Source: Psychrobacillus antarcticus (lineage in GTDB: Bacteria; Bacillota; Bacilli; Bacillales_A; Planococcaceae). Taken from it: a DNA stretch of 64,000 bases. Numbering within the stretch: the first letter of the stretch is position 1; each line of letters begins with the position of its first letter. A program made the position numbers and the translations under genes. Shown piece after piece: positions 51,074-62,824 of this stretch. The notes beneath the pieces are model-generated. The model saw only the letters and a program-made list of their open reading frames with translations, was not told where the DNA came from and did no database searches. The DNA lies in contig NZ_JAIZDB010000014.1 in the NCBI RefSeq assembly GCF_029533155.1, positions 1-64,000 on the forward strand. The letters run 5' to 3'.

Positions 51074-52471
51074 TTAACCGATAGAGCCTTCCATCTCGAA
51101 CTTAATCAGACGGTTCATTTCTACAGCGTATTCCATTGGAAGTTCTTTTGTAAATGGTTCGATGAAGCCCATTACGATCATTTCAGTTGCTTCTTCTTCA
51201 CTTAGCCCACGACTCATCAAGTAGAATAATTGTTCTTCAGATACTTTTGAAACTTTTGCTTCATGCTCTAAAGAAATATTATCGTTTAAGATTTCGTTGT
51301 AAGGAATTGTATCAGAAGTCGACTGATTATCCATGATCAATGTATCACATTCGATATTTGCACGAGCACCTGTAGCTTTACGTCCAAAATGAACGATACC
51401 ACGGTATGTTACTTTACCACCTTGTTTCGAAATGGATTTCGAAATAATGGTAGAAGAAGTATTTGGAGCTAAATGCATCATTTTCGCACCAGCATCTTGG
51501 TGTTGACCTTTACCAGCAATAGCGATAGAAAGAGTCATACCACGAGCACCTTCACCTTTTAAGATAACTGCAGGATATTTCATCGTTAATTTTGATCCAA
51601 TATTTCCGTCAATCCATTCCATCGTTGCATTTGCATCACAAACTGCACGTTTTGTAACTAAGTTATAAACGTTGTTTGCCCAGTTTTGGATTGTTGTATA
51701 ACGGCAATAAGCATCTTTTTTAATGATAATTTCAACAACTGCACTATGCAGTGAGTTTGTTGTGTAAACAGGCGCTGTACAACCTTCAACATAGTGTACG
51801 GAAGCACCTTCATCTACAATAATTAGCGTACGTTCGAATTGCCCCATGTTTTCTGAGTTAATACGGAAGTATGCTTGAAGTGGAGTTTCTACTTTTACTC
51901 CTTTTGGTACGTAGATGAAAGATCCACCTGACCATACCGCTGAGTTAAGTGCTGAGAACTTATTATCTGTTGAAGGAATAATTGTTCCGAAATGCTCCTT
52001 GAAAAGATCTTCATTTTCACGAAGGGCAGAATCAGTATCTTTAAAGATGATACCTAAATCCGTAAGCTCTTGTTTCATGTTATGGTAAACAACTTCTGAT
52101 TCATATTGTGCAGAAACACCAGCAAGGTATTTTTGCTCTGCTTCAGGAATCCCTAGTTTATCAAAAGTTGCTTTGATCTCTGCGGGTACTTCATCCCAAG
52201 AAGTTTCTGTTTGTTCAGAAGGCTTAACATAATACGTAATTTCGTCAAAATTTAATGACCCTAAATCTCCACCCCATTGAGGCATTGGTTTTGAGTAAAA
52301 AATTTCTAATGCTTTTAAGCGATAATCTAACATCCATTGTGGTTCAGATTTCATACTTGAAATTTCTACCACAATTTCTTTCGTTAATCCACGTTTAGAA
52401 CGGAAAATGGATACGTCTTTATCGTGAAAACCATATTTATAATCACCAATTTCAGGCATTTTTTTAGCCAT
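51074..52471 (-). CDS. sufB: Fe-S cluster assembly scaffold SufB
   Basis: A 465-residue scaffold on which SufBCD builds Fe-S clusters. Typical SufB pieces: [28 protein letters not shown] and the C-terminal [24 protein letters not shown] and [24 protein letters not shown] precedes ATG. Last gene of sufC-sufD-sufS-sufU-sufB, the standard Gram-positive order. Confidence 0.97.
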   Translation of the reverse strand: MAKKMPEIGDYKYGFHDKDVSIFRSKRGLTKEIVVEISSMKSEPQWMLDYRLKALEIFYSKPMPQWGGDLGSLNFDEITYYVKPSEQTETSWDEVPAEIKATFDKLGIPEAEQKYLAGVSAQYESEVVYHNMKQELTDLGIIFKDTDSALRENEDLFKEHFGTIIPSTDNKFSALNSAVWSGGSFIYVPKGVKVETPLQAYFRINSENMGQFERTLIIVDEGASVHYVEGCTAPVYTTNSLHSAVVEIIIKKDAYCRYTTIQNWANNVYNLVTKRAVCDANATMEWIDGNIGSKLTMKYPAVILKGEGARGMTLSIAIAGKGQHQDAGAKMMHLAPNTSSTIISKSISKQGGKVTYRGIVHFGRKATGARANIECDTLIMDNQSTSDTIPYNEILNDNISLEHEAKVSKVSEEQLFYLMSRGLSEEEATEMIVMGFIEPFTKELPMEYAVEMNRLIKFEMEGSIG

Positions 52472-52492
52472 CGTAATTCCTCCGTTCGTTTT

Positions 52493-55453
<2,961 letters not shown>

Positions 55454-55471
55454 GCTTATTCGTCCCCTTTC

Positions 55472-56251
55472 TTATGCTTCTTGTCCAACTGTTTCGTCTT
55501 CAATTCCTAACTCTTCTTTAATCCATTCGTAGCCTTCTGCTTCTAATCTTTGAGCAAGCTCGGGACCGCCAGATTTAACTATGCGACCTTGCATCATTAC
55601 ATGAACATGATCAGGAGTAATGTAATTTAGAAGACGTTGGTAGTGAGTGATTACTAGGCTACCGAATCCTTCACCGCGCATTTGGTTAATCCCATTAGAT
55701 ACAACTTTTAATGCATCGATATCAAGACCAGAGTCAATTTCATCTAATATAGCGAATTTTGGTTGTAGCATCATTAATTGAAGAATTTCATTACGTTTTT
55801 TCTCTCCGCCTGAGAATCCTTCATTTAAATAACGTTGTGCCATATCTAAATCCATTTCTAAAAATTCCATTTTGCTATCAAGCTCACGAATGAATTTCAT
55901 TAGTGAAATTTCATCGCCTTCTTTGCGACGTGAATTGATTGCTGAGCGAAGGAAATCCGCATTTGTAACTCCAGTGATTTCACTTGGATATTGCATTGCT
56001 AGAAAAAGACCAGCTTGTGCACGTTCATCTACTGCCATTGCTAAAACATCTTCTCCGTCCAATTCAATTGAACCAGATGTTACTTCATATTTTGGATGAC
56101 CCATAATAGCAGAAGCTAAAGTAGACTTACCTGTACCATTAGGACCCATTACTGCGTGAATTTCGTTCGTATTAATTGTTAAATTAACACCTTTTAAAAT
56201 CTCTTTACCGTCTATTGCAACGTGTAAATCTTTAATAACTAAAGTTGACAT
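55472..56251 (-). CDS. sufC: Fe-S assembly ATPase SufC
   Basis: A 259-residue ABC-type ATPase: Walker A GPNGTGKST, signature FSGGEKKRNE, Walker B KFAILDEIDSGLD. It drives shape changes in SufBD. First gene of the operon; GGAGGTTATT precedes ATG. Upstream DNA has a promoter overlapped by an 11-bp direct repeat. Confidence 0.97.
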   Translation of the reverse strand: MSTLVIKDLHVAIDGKEILKGVNLTINTNEIHAVMGPNGTGKSTLASAIMGHPKYEVTSGSIELDGEDVLAMAVDERAQAGLFLAMQYPSEITGVTNADFLRSAINSRRKEGDEISLMKFIRELDSKMEFLEMDLDMAQRYLNEGFSGGEKKRNEILQLMMLQPKFAILDEIDSGLDIDALKVVSNGINQMRGEGFGSLVITHYQRLLNYITPDHVHVMMQGRIVKSGGPELAQRLEAEGYEWIKEELGIEDETVGQEA

Positions 56252-56285
56252 TTAATAACCTCCATTAAGTAAATACGAATGTATA

Positions 56286-56312
56286 ATCATTCTAATTTAT
56301 TATCATTCTAAT
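56286..56312. promoter_or_regulatory. 11-bp direct repeat over the suf promoter, possible operator
   Basis: ATCATTCTAAT occurs at 56286-56296 and 56302-56312 (16-bp period). One copy lies in the promoter spacer and the other over the -10 box. On the minus strand the unit reads ATTAGAATGAT and includes a TGATAAT half-site like that of Fur-family boxes. Confidence 0.45.
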
Positions 56313-56322
56313 CTTAACTCAA
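56294..56322 (-). promoter_or_regulatory. candidate suf promoter
   Basis: The minus strand has TTGAGT (56317-56322), 17 bp, TAAATT (56294-56299). It is the best sigma-A-like match upstream of sufC. Confidence 0.5.
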
Positions 56323-56498
56323 ATTAGAGTACCTTGCAAATCTTTCGGAGCAGAATCTATTTTATATTGTAGAATATACAGATAAACTGTTTTCTATTGA
56401 CTTTCCCCAATTTTTTAGAGTGTGTAGTGTTCTCTTTTTATTTTCAATAAGAATAGATTAAATGAGAATCGATTTCACTATGAAGCTAGTGAAAACAA

Positions 56499-56531
56499 AA
56501 GAATCCACAGAGTATTTCTCCATGGATTCTT
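56499..56531 (-). terminator. leftward terminator
   Basis: AAGAATCCA / TGGATTCTT stem followed on the minus strand by TTGTTTTC. It lies just past the broken small gene at 56537-56760. Confidence 0.65.
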
Positions 56532-56536
56532 ATATA

Positions 56537-56760
56537 TTATCCCCTAAAAGCCTGGGCCTCAATTTTAGCCGCTAATTGCATACACTTTTCATGATCTTCT
56601 TGCCTTTTGTTTTCTACTTGCAATTGTAATTCCTGACTTTGTCTCAATTCGTTGTATCCAAAACCATGTACTCCTCTAAATGCGTGGTCCATCTGTTCTG
56701 TATAAGGTAAATCTTCCGAACTGATAATGAATCATTCCTCTCTTTTTTTGAGTTCATCAT
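56537..56760 (-). pseudogene. small hypothetical gene with an apparent one-base frameshift
   Basis: One frame starts MMNSKKERNDSLS and then runs into a wrong continuation; another frame continues SSEDLPYTEQMDHAFRG and ends KCMQLAAKIEAQAFRG at 56537. Joining them by adding one base near 56729 gives a smooth, hydrophilic protein of about 74 residues with a Gln/Glu-rich C-terminus. A terminator follows. Either a recent deletion or a sequencing error; the family is unknown. Confidence 0.4.
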
Positions 56761-56795
56761 ATATTTACCCACTATATTTGTGATTAAACATTAAT

Positions 56796-56976
56796 TCATT
56801 CATAAACTAACGTTGTTTTGGAAAATTTGTCTGCGATGATTGCAAGTTCTCCGTCACCAGTTACGTTTGTCTCCGTTCCAAAACTGTCCTGTGCAACATA
56901 AAGTGCAATCATAAATCAAAGCATTGCCTGTTAAATCTAAGCATTGTTTCTAATAAGCCTAACGCTGCCATAACAG
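56796..56976 (-). pseudogene. remnant of a dicarboxylate/amino acid:cation symporter
   Basis: The minus strand encodes IALYVAQDSFGTETNVTGDG followed by ELAIIADKFSK (56912 to 56796), the C-terminal end of DAACS-family symporters with the conserved NVTGDG. Upstream, KVAVMAALGLLE (about 56976-56945) lies in another frame and stops soon after. The N-terminal 350 or so residues are missing. This is decayed gene debris. Confidence 0.6.
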
Positions 56977-56982
56977 CTACTT

Positions 56983-57933
56983 TTAATTGTGGGATGGTTT
57001 GTAGTACGTAGTGGAACTTTTTCCGTATTTTACTAATTCCGAGTTTGAAAGAATTATTTTCGCTTCATTTCTATTGTTTAACAAGAGAAAATCTCTACAT
57101 TCTTGATTAGTAATAGATCCTTTGCAAAGAGAAAAATAAGTGGATATTGCTTTGAGATGCGCTTTAGAATTGGTCTTTTTACAGGTAGGACAATACCATG
57201 TACGGATTATTTTATGCATTCCAATAAATCCGCAACTTTTACATTTTACTCCGTGTTTTAAATCTTCCATAGGGATAGAGAAATGATCGATGAGAGGAAT
57301 GGTTGGAGGCGAAGAGGGTCTTCTTAAGAGAATTTCTTTTATTTGCTCCATATTATCTTTACTTAAGGTTGAATTATTTTTGGTGAGATTTCGTAGGTAG
57401 GAACGCATTTCATTCCTATAAATTATTTTTACTCCATTAGCTGATTGTTTAATAAAACTATTTCGAGAAGCAAAGATTACTACACCATGAATTGGGATTG
57501 AAATATTATACTGGAGGAAAAACTGAGAAAGTTGATATTTATATTCATTCAACTGATTTGCGGGGCAAGGATACTTCGTAATCTTTCCGTCATCCTTTCG
57601 TTGGATAAGTTGCGATGGATTAGTCGAAAACTCTAATTCGCCAATAATATTTTTTACTTCAAGAATCAATATTCCATATGGAGTTATTATTAAATAATCT
57701 AATTCAAATGCACATTCTGCGTAGAGAAACATTTTGTGGAAAATATAACTCTGATAAGGAAGTTTCATTTGCTCCAGCTCTTTGTAAACAATCTCTTCTC
57801 CATAATCTCCCGCTTTAATAGCTCCTATTTCTTTGGGAATTCTTGAATATTGTGGATGCTGCGGAGAAAGTCTTTCCGCTAATTCCGACAATCTCGCTAC
57901 ATATTTGGTTGGGGAATACGGTTTAAGTATCAA
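56983..57933 (-). CDS. NERD-domain nuclease-related protein with zinc ribbon
   Basis: A 316-residue protein. The NERD domain (about 35-160) keeps the PD-(D/E)xK-like residues in FELDYLIITPYGILILEVKN (Asp, then ExK), so nuclease activity is plausible. A zinc ribbon follows (CKSCGFIG and WYCPTCKK, about 230-255), then a helical C-terminal domain. Cellular role unknown; NERD proteins have been suggested to act in DNA processing. TTG at 57933 follows GGAGAGGTGG; the longer frame to 57963 starts inside the site. Its neighbours are gene debris and a satellite array, which suggests an acquired or unstable segment. Confidence 0.8.
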   Translation of the reverse strand: MILKPYSPTKYVARLSELAERLSPQHPQYSRIPKEIGAIKAGDYGEEIVYKELEQMKLPYQSYIFHKMFLYAECAFELDYLIITPYGILILEVKNIIGELEFSTNPSQLIQRKDDGKITKYPCPANQLNEYKYQLSQFFLQYNISIPIHGVVIFASRNSFIKQSANGVKIIYRNEMRSYLRNLTKNNSTLSKDNMEQIKEILLRRPSSPPTIPLIDHFSIPMEDLKHGVKCKSCGFIGMHKIIRTWYCPTCKKTNSKAHLKAISTYFSLCKGSITNQECRDFLLLNNRNEAKIILSNSELVKYGKSSTTYYKPSHN

Positions 57934-58043
57934 ATTATCACCACCTCTCCAACACAATAGCATGAATAGTTAGTTTTTTCTAGTCTAGATTTTAAATTAC
58001 GCAATGTTTTGTGAGGAATGCTTAATGCAGGGATACGACTTCT

Positions 58044-58779
58044 TCTCGGGCGTTCATTCAACTCTCGGGCGTATAACGGGCGGGCTCGGGCGTATGGCTC
58101 GGGCGTATGGCTCACCCGCTCGGGCGTATACGACTCCTTCTCGGGCGTTCATTCAACTCTTGGGCGTATAACGGGCGGGCTCGGGCTTATGGCTCCCACG
58201 CTCGGGCGTATACGACTCCTTCTCGGGCGTTCATTCAACTCTCGGGCGTATAGCGGGCGGGCTCGGGCTTATAGCTCCCCCGCTCGGGCGTATAAGACTC
58301 CTTCTCGGGCTTACATTCAACTCTCGGGCGTACAACCATCGGGCTCGGGCTTATGGCTCCCACGCTCGGGCGTATACGACTTCTCCTCGGGCGTTCATTC
58401 AACTCTCGGGCGCATAACGGTCGGGCTCGGGCTTATGGCTTACCCGCTCGGGCGTATACGACTCCTTCTCGGGCGTTCATTCAACTCTCGGGCGTATAGC
58501 GGGCGGGCTCGGGCTTATAGCTCCCCCGCTCGGGCGTATACGACTTCCCCCCGGGCGTTCGTTCAACTCTCGGGCGTATAACGGTCGGGCTCGGGCTTAT
58601 GGCTCCCACGCTCGGGCGTATACGACTTCTCCTCGGGCGTCCGTTCAACTCTCGGGCGTATAGCGGGCGGGCTCGGGCTTATGGCTCCCACTCTCGGGCG
58701 TATACGACTCCTTCTCGGGCGTTCATTCAACTCTCGGGCGCATAACGTTCTGGCTCGGGCTTATGCGACTCCTTCCTGA
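58044..58779. repeat. 82-bp higher-order tandem repeat array
   Basis: Unit starts (TCTCGGGCG and variants) fall at 58139, 58221, 58303, 58385, 58467, 58549, 58631 and 58713, exactly 82 bp apart with no indels; a first unit at 58044 is 95 bp because of a 13-bp duplication (CTCGGGCGTATGG), and the last is cut short. Each unit has four subunits of 19, 21, 21 and 21 bp, all beginning TCGGGC(G/T)T. The array is GC-rich in an AT-rich genome and has no unique spacers, so it is not CRISPR. Confidence 0.95.
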
Positions 58780-58785
58780 GCAAAC

Positions 58786-58815
58786 CAAAAAAAACAGACA
58801 TCCAAGGATGCCTGT
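58786..58815 (-). terminator. metNIQ terminator
   Basis: ACAGGCATCC / GGATGTCTGT stem (one G-T pair), 2-base loop, then TTTTTTTT on the minus strand. Confidence 0.85.
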
Positions 58816-58827
58816 TCCCATAAACTA

Positions 58828-59640
58828 TTATTTTACCGGTACTACTGATCCGCCCCACTCGCTTAGGATGAAGTCTTGGATTTCTTTAGATTTTAATGCT
58901 TCTACTAAAGCTTTAATCTCTTTATTATCTTCATCACCAGAGTTTACTGCGATGATATTTTTATATGGGGATTCATCTGATTCTTCAATTGCGATAGAGT
59001 CTTCTAATGGGTTAATGCCAGCGTCAATTGCATAGTTAGAGTTGATCAGTACAGCATCACCTTCATCATTTTCATACAACTGAACCATTAAAGCAGATTC
59101 ATAATTTGCGTCAAATTCAAGGTTTTTAGCATTCTCAACAATATCTTTTACTTCTGCTTTTGTTTTATCAATACCATCTGCTAATTTAATAAGCCCTTTA
59201 GCTTCTAACATTGCAAGGATACGACCGTGATCTGCAACAGAGTTACTCATTAAAATAGTTGCGCCTTCTGGAAGTTCTTCGATTGAACCGTATTTTTTAG
59301 AGTATAAACCGATTGGTTCGATATGAATTTCGCCAGCGTTAGCGAAATCATACCCAAAATCAGCTTTTTGTGATTCAAAGTAAGGGATATGTTGGAAGTA
59401 GTTTGCGTCCAAATCGCCTGAATCTAAATCTTTGTTTGGTAATACATAATCTTGGTATGACTCAATAACAAGCTCAATTCCTTGTTCTTCAAGGATAGGT
59501 TTTACTTCTTCTAATATAACTGCATGCGGTACGTTAGATGCACCTACTACAAGTTTACTACTTTCTTCATCTCCACATGCTGCTAGTGTTAATGCACTTA
59601 CTGATAATAAAACTCCAGCTAATAACTTCTTCATTTTCAA
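58828..59640 (-). CDS. metQ: methionine ABC transporter substrate-binding lipoprotein
   Basis: A 270-residue NlpA/MetQ-family binding lipoprotein. Lipobox LAAC gives Cys near residue 21 after the signal peptide MKMKKLLAGVLLSV. Family segments: VGASNVPHAVILEEVKPIL, DANYFQHIPYF, and EPIGLYSKK. It captures D/L-methionine outside the membrane for MetNI. Last gene of metN-metI-metQ. Confidence 0.95.
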   Translation of the reverse strand: MKMKKLLAGVLLSVSALTLAACGDEESSKLVVGASNVPHAVILEEVKPILEEQGIELVIESYQDYVLPNKDLDSGDLDANYFQHIPYFESQKADFGYDFANAGEIHIEPIGLYSKKYGSIEELPEGATILMSNSVADHGRILAMLEAKGLIKLADGIDKTKAEVKDIVENAKNLEFDANYESALMVQLYENDEGDAVLINSNYAIDAGINPLEDSIAIEESDESPYKNIIAVNSGDEDNKEIKALVEALKSKEIQDFILSEWGGSVVPVK

Positions 59641-59697
59641 TTCTCTCCCTTTTTATCCTATAATTTCTATGTGATCGAGTAATCTCGTTAACATCAA

Positions 59698-60366
59698 TTA
59701 TCGTTTGTCTATTTTTGTTGTAAGTACATCGCCTATCCACTGGATAATAAATACCATGATTAATATTAATATCGTAGCAACAAGCGTTACATCTGTTCTA
59801 CCTCTTTGGAATCCATCTAAGAAAGCTAATGTTCCTAAACCGCCAGCTCCGATAATACCTGCCATCGCTGTATACCCAACTAAGGAAATCGCTGTAACCG
59901 TAATTCCTGATACTAAAGCTGGCATAGATTCCGGCATTAAAACCTTCCATATAATAGTAGAAGTTTTAGCACCCATCGATTTTGCAGCTTCTAGCACTCC
60001 TTTATCAATTTCTCTAAGTGCTATTAAAACCATACGAGCGTAAAATGGAGCAGCACCGATTACTAGTGCCGGAAAAGCTGCGTTTGGACCACGCATGGTA
60101 CCGACCAATAACTTCGTTAATGGGATTAATAAAATGATCAAAATAATAAACGGAATAGAACGGAAAATATTAACGAATGCCCCCGTTAACCAGTTTGCTA
60201 ATTTGTTCGCCCATGCCTGATGCGGACTAGTTAAGAAAAGCAATAGACCAAGAACTAGTCCAATAATTGCTGTTAAAATAGTTGATACTGCAGTCATATA
60301 TAATGTTTCGAGTGTTGCTTCCCACATTTTTGGCCAATCAACATTTGGAAATAAATCATTAATCAT
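59698..60366 (-). CDS. metI: methionine ABC transporter permease
   Basis: A 222-residue permease with five or six helices and the EAA loop EAAKSMGAKTSTIIWKVLMP that docks MetN. Ending GGLGTLAFLDGFQRGRTDV is typical of MetI. It overlaps the end of metN by 8 bases. Confidence 0.95.
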   Translation of the reverse strand: MINDLFPNVDWPKMWEATLETLYMTAVSTILTAIIGLVLGLLLFLTSPHQAWANKLANWLTGAFVNIFRSIPFIILIILLIPLTKLLVGTMRGPNAAFPALVIGAAPFYARMVLIALREIDKGVLEAAKSMGAKTSTIIWKVLMPESMPALVSGITVTAISLVGYTAMAGIIGAGGLGTLAFLDGFQRGRTDVTLVATILILIMVFIIQWIGDVLTTKIDKR

Positions 60367-61384
60367 TGTTGATCACCTCTGTATTCACTTTTTGTGCATG
60401 GATATAGCGAATTGCCTCATCCACTAGTAATGCATCTCCCTCTATTTGAAGGATTAGTGTGCCAAATGCGCCATTTTGAGTATGTGAAATATTCCCTTGA
60501 ACAATATTCACTTCTAAATCAAACTGCTTGATAAGTCTAGACAGTATCGGCTGCTCTGTTTGCTCTCCTACAAATACGAGCTTGATCAGCTTGCCATTTG
60601 GATATAACTCAATTAAATGCTGTATTGTTTGATTTGCTTTATTTGAATCATTGACTTGCGAAACAAAACGCTTCGTTATAGGTTGTTGTGGGTTTTGGAA
60701 AACATCTAAAACATTTCCATCTTCTACTACTCGCCCTTCTTCCATTACTGCTACACGACCGCATATTTTTTGAATAACCTGCATCTCATGGGTTATCAGT
60801 ACAATCGTCAGACCTAGCTTTTCATTAATACTGACTAATAAATCCAAAATCGAGTCCGTAGTTTCGGGATCCAACGCGGAGGTTGCTTCATCACAGAGAA
60901 GGACTTCTGGACGATTGGCTAATGCACGTGCAATACCAACACGTTGTTTTTGTCCACCTGATAATTGGGAAGGATAATAATGTCCGCGACCCTCTAACCC
61001 TACTAATTCAATCAGCTCATTTACTCTTGAAGTACGCTGGTCTTTTGGAACACCTGCTATTTCTAGAGGAAACGCAATATTTTCGGCAACCGTCCTAGAC
61101 CATAACAGATTAAAATGTTGGAAAATCATACTGACCTTTTGTCTAACTTGACGAAGCTTCATTTCATTTATCTTGGTGATATCTTGATTGTTCACGATAA
61201 TTTGTCCAGAAGTTGGTTTTTCTAATCCATTTAATAATCGAATAAGTGTACTTTTACCTGCACCACTATATCCGATAATGCCAAAGATTTCACCTTTCTT
61301 TATGTCAAGATTCACCTCTTCAACTGCAACGATCGTACCTTGTTTCGTACTAAAATTTTTCGAAACATTACTTAACTTAATCAT
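60359..61384 (-). CDS. metN: methionine ABC transporter ATP-binding protein
   Basis: A 341-residue ATPase: Walker A GYSGAGKST, signature LSGGQKQRVG, Walker B VLLCDEATSALD, and a C-terminal NIL domain (from about 265) that in MetN binds methionine and inhibits transport. ATG follows AAAGGTGG. The leader contains an S-box riboswitch. Confidence 0.96.
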   Translation of the reverse strand: MIKLSNVSKNFSTKQGTIVAVEEVNLDIKKGEIFGIIGYSGAGKSTLIRLLNGLEKPTSGQIIVNNQDITKINEMKLRQVRQKVSMIFQHFNLLWSRTVAENIAFPLEIAGVPKDQRTSRVNELIELVGLEGRGHYYPSQLSGGQKQRVGIARALANRPEVLLCDEATSALDPETTDSILDLLVSINEKLGLTIVLITHEMQVIQKICGRVAVMEEGRVVEDGNVLDVFQNPQQPITKRFVSQVNDSNKANQTIQHLIELYPNGKLIKLVFVGEQTEQPILSRLIKQFDLEVNIVQGNISHTQNGAFGTLILQIEGDALLVDEAIRYIHAQKVNTEVINND

Positions 61385-61408
61385 GGGAACCTTGCCACCT
61401 TTCTAACT

Positions 61409-61442
61409 AAAAAAACCCTCCTGCAAAAGAGCAGAAGGGTTT
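61409..61442 (-). terminator. S-box expression-platform terminator
   Basis: AAACCCTTCTGC / GCAGGAGGGTTT stem followed by TTTTAG on the minus strand, between the SAM aptamer and metN. Confidence 0.9.
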
Positions 61443-61474
61443 AAAGTTATCCAATTTAATAACATTCATCCATT

Positions 61475-61581
61475 CTCTCATTTCCCAAAGCATTTGCTTT
61501 GCGTGATTTGGCACCATTTCATTTACATGACGGTTGCCGGGCTTCATAGGGCACTTCCCTCCACCTCTCTTTATAAGAGTG
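61475..61581 (-). ncRNA. SAM-I riboswitch (S box)
   Basis: The minus strand carries the S-box blocks CTCTTATAAAGAGAGGTGG, AGGGAAGTGCCCTATGAAG, CCCGGCAACC, GGTGCCAAATC and the closing ATGAGAG helix strand. It is followed by a terminator and metN. High SAM should promote termination and shut methionine uptake. Confidence 0.97.
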
Positions 61582-61613
61582 AAACTATTTAATTTATTGT
61601 ATAACGAATATTA

Positions 61614-61934
61614 TCATACGACTACTTGCTCGTCAATACTTTTTATTGCATCTAATAAAAAAGGTACTGATTGGAACGCATATATTTTTTTATATACCGC
61701 GCCACCTTTAGCAATTAGCAGACATGGCACACTTTCAATTTGATAATCCATGGCAAAATTTCCAAGATAATTAATATTTGCTTGACCAATCGAAAAATGC
61801 TTCATCTCTTGAACTACTTGCATCATTTTACTAGCAACTTGGCATGTTCCACATAAAGGAGTATAAATGTAAAACATTGTAAGCTGACCACTGTTCTTAT
61901 GGCTGTTCCACTGTTCAAGTGTCCATTCATTCAT
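61614..61934 (-). CDS. yusE: thioredoxin-like protein YusE
   Basis: A 106-residue thioredoxin-fold protein with active site PLCGTCQVA (CxxC, about residues 28-31) and the cis-Pro loop ESVPCLLIAKGG. Cytosolic thiol-disulfide exchange is likely; partner unknown. It follows yusF after 11 bases, so the two are cotranscribed, as in B. subtilis. Confidence 0.87.
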   Translation of the reverse strand: MNEWTLEQWNSHKNSGQLTMFYIYTPLCGTCQVASKMMQVVQEMKHFSIGQANINYLGNFAMDYQIESVPCLLIAKGGAVYKKIYAFQSVPFLLDAIKSIDEQVVV

Positions 61935-61945
61935 ATCACATCATC

Positions 61946-62296
61946 CTAAAGTAAATATTGTCTTTTCACTTTTATATTAACACTTTTTAATATGGAAGCC
62001 AAAACTTTGAATGGAGTACTTGCTACTTCGCTGTAAACAGGGTTCGTGTAGAGATGAATTGCTTCGGGGTATTCCTTCTTCACAACGGACCGAATTTGCT
62101 CTCCTGATTTATCTGCATCCAAAAATGCATATATTGGAAGCCCGTCATAAGGACTTAATATTTCTTCTAGCTTTACGTTTGAGATCGTTCCATTCGTACA
62201 AATAATTTCTGAAGCTTCATCAAGAAGTTTTAAAAGCTTTAGTTTATCCGATCTTCCCTCAACGAGAATTACTTTTTCACTAAAGACAATAGCCAT
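61946..62296 (-). CDS. yusF: Toprim-domain protein YusF
   Basis: A 116-residue stand-alone Toprim domain related to RNase M5: VILVEGRSDKLKLLKLLD near the N-terminus (the catalytic Glu) and YAFLDADKSGEQIR (DxD-type). Such small primase/topoisomerase-like proteins may cut or bind nucleic acids; no activity is proven. ATG follows GGGGGAG. Confidence 0.85.
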   Translation of the reverse strand: MAIVFSEKVILVEGRSDKLKLLKLLDEASEIICTNGTISNVKLEEILSPYDGLPIYAFLDADKSGEQIRSVVKKEYPEAIHLYTNPVYSEVASTPFKVLASILKSVNIKVKRQYLL

Positions 62297-62335
62297 TCAG
62301 CTCTCCCCCAAATTCGCTCTTTCCTTTATTGTATG

Positions 62336-62363
62336 AAAAAAACGCCGAAATTAAGCGGCGTTT
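62336..62363 (-). terminator. gcvH terminator
   Basis: AACGCCG / CGGCGTT stem with an 8-base loop followed by TTTTTT on the minus strand. Confidence 0.85.
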
Positions 62364-62369
62364 GCATAA

Positions 62370-62753
62370 TTATTCTGAAATTAACTCTTCGTATTTTTCT
62401 GGAGAAAGTAAAGCTTCTACTTCTGCTAAGTCAGCAGGTTCAATGACAATCATCCATGCATTTTCATAAGGGGATTCGTTTACAAATTCAGGACTATCTT
62501 CTAACTCTGTATTTACTTCAAGGACTTTACCGCTTATTGGTGCATACAGTTCAGATACCGTTTTAACAGATTCTACACTACCGAATGGATCTCCTGCTTT
62601 AATCTCATCTCCAACTTGTGGAAGCTCGACAAACACGATATCTCCAAGTTCAGATTGTGCAAATTCAGTAATACCAATACGGACATTTCCGCCTTCAGTC
62701 TTTACCCATTCGTGTTCAGCTGAGTATTTTAAATCTTTAGGTGCGATCATCAT
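62370..62753 (-). CDS. gcvH: glycine cleavage system H protein
   Basis: A 127-residue lipoyl carrier. The lipoylated lysine is in [19 protein letters not shown] near residue 63. It shuttles the aminomethyl group in glycine cleavage and in Bacillus is also the entry point for lipoyl assembly by LipM/LipL, linking it to lipA in this window. ATG follows GGAGAGGGG. Confidence 0.96.
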   Translation of the reverse strand: MMIAPKDLKYSAEHEWVKTEGGNVRIGITEFAQSELGDIVFVELPQVGDEIKAGDPFGSVESVKTVSELYAPISGKVLEVNTELEDSPEFVNESPYENAWMIVIEPADLAEVEALLSPEKYEELISE

Positions 62754-62824
62754 ATAAACCCCTCTCCATTAATTAAACATTCATCTACTATATTCACATA
62801 TTTTTAGAGTAAAAACAAGTGACA

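Noticed and set aside
58018-58581. 187-residue open frame across the satellite array (repeats of GRSFNSRAY-like segments)
   Set aside because: The 82-bp unit is not a multiple of three, so the frame changes with every unit; there is no ribosome site, and a long frame also exists on the other strand (57930-58115). GC-rich repeats give such frames by chance.
58044-58779. CRISPR array
   Set aside because: No unique spacers between repeats; the whole unit is repeated and subdivided, and there are no cas genes nearby.
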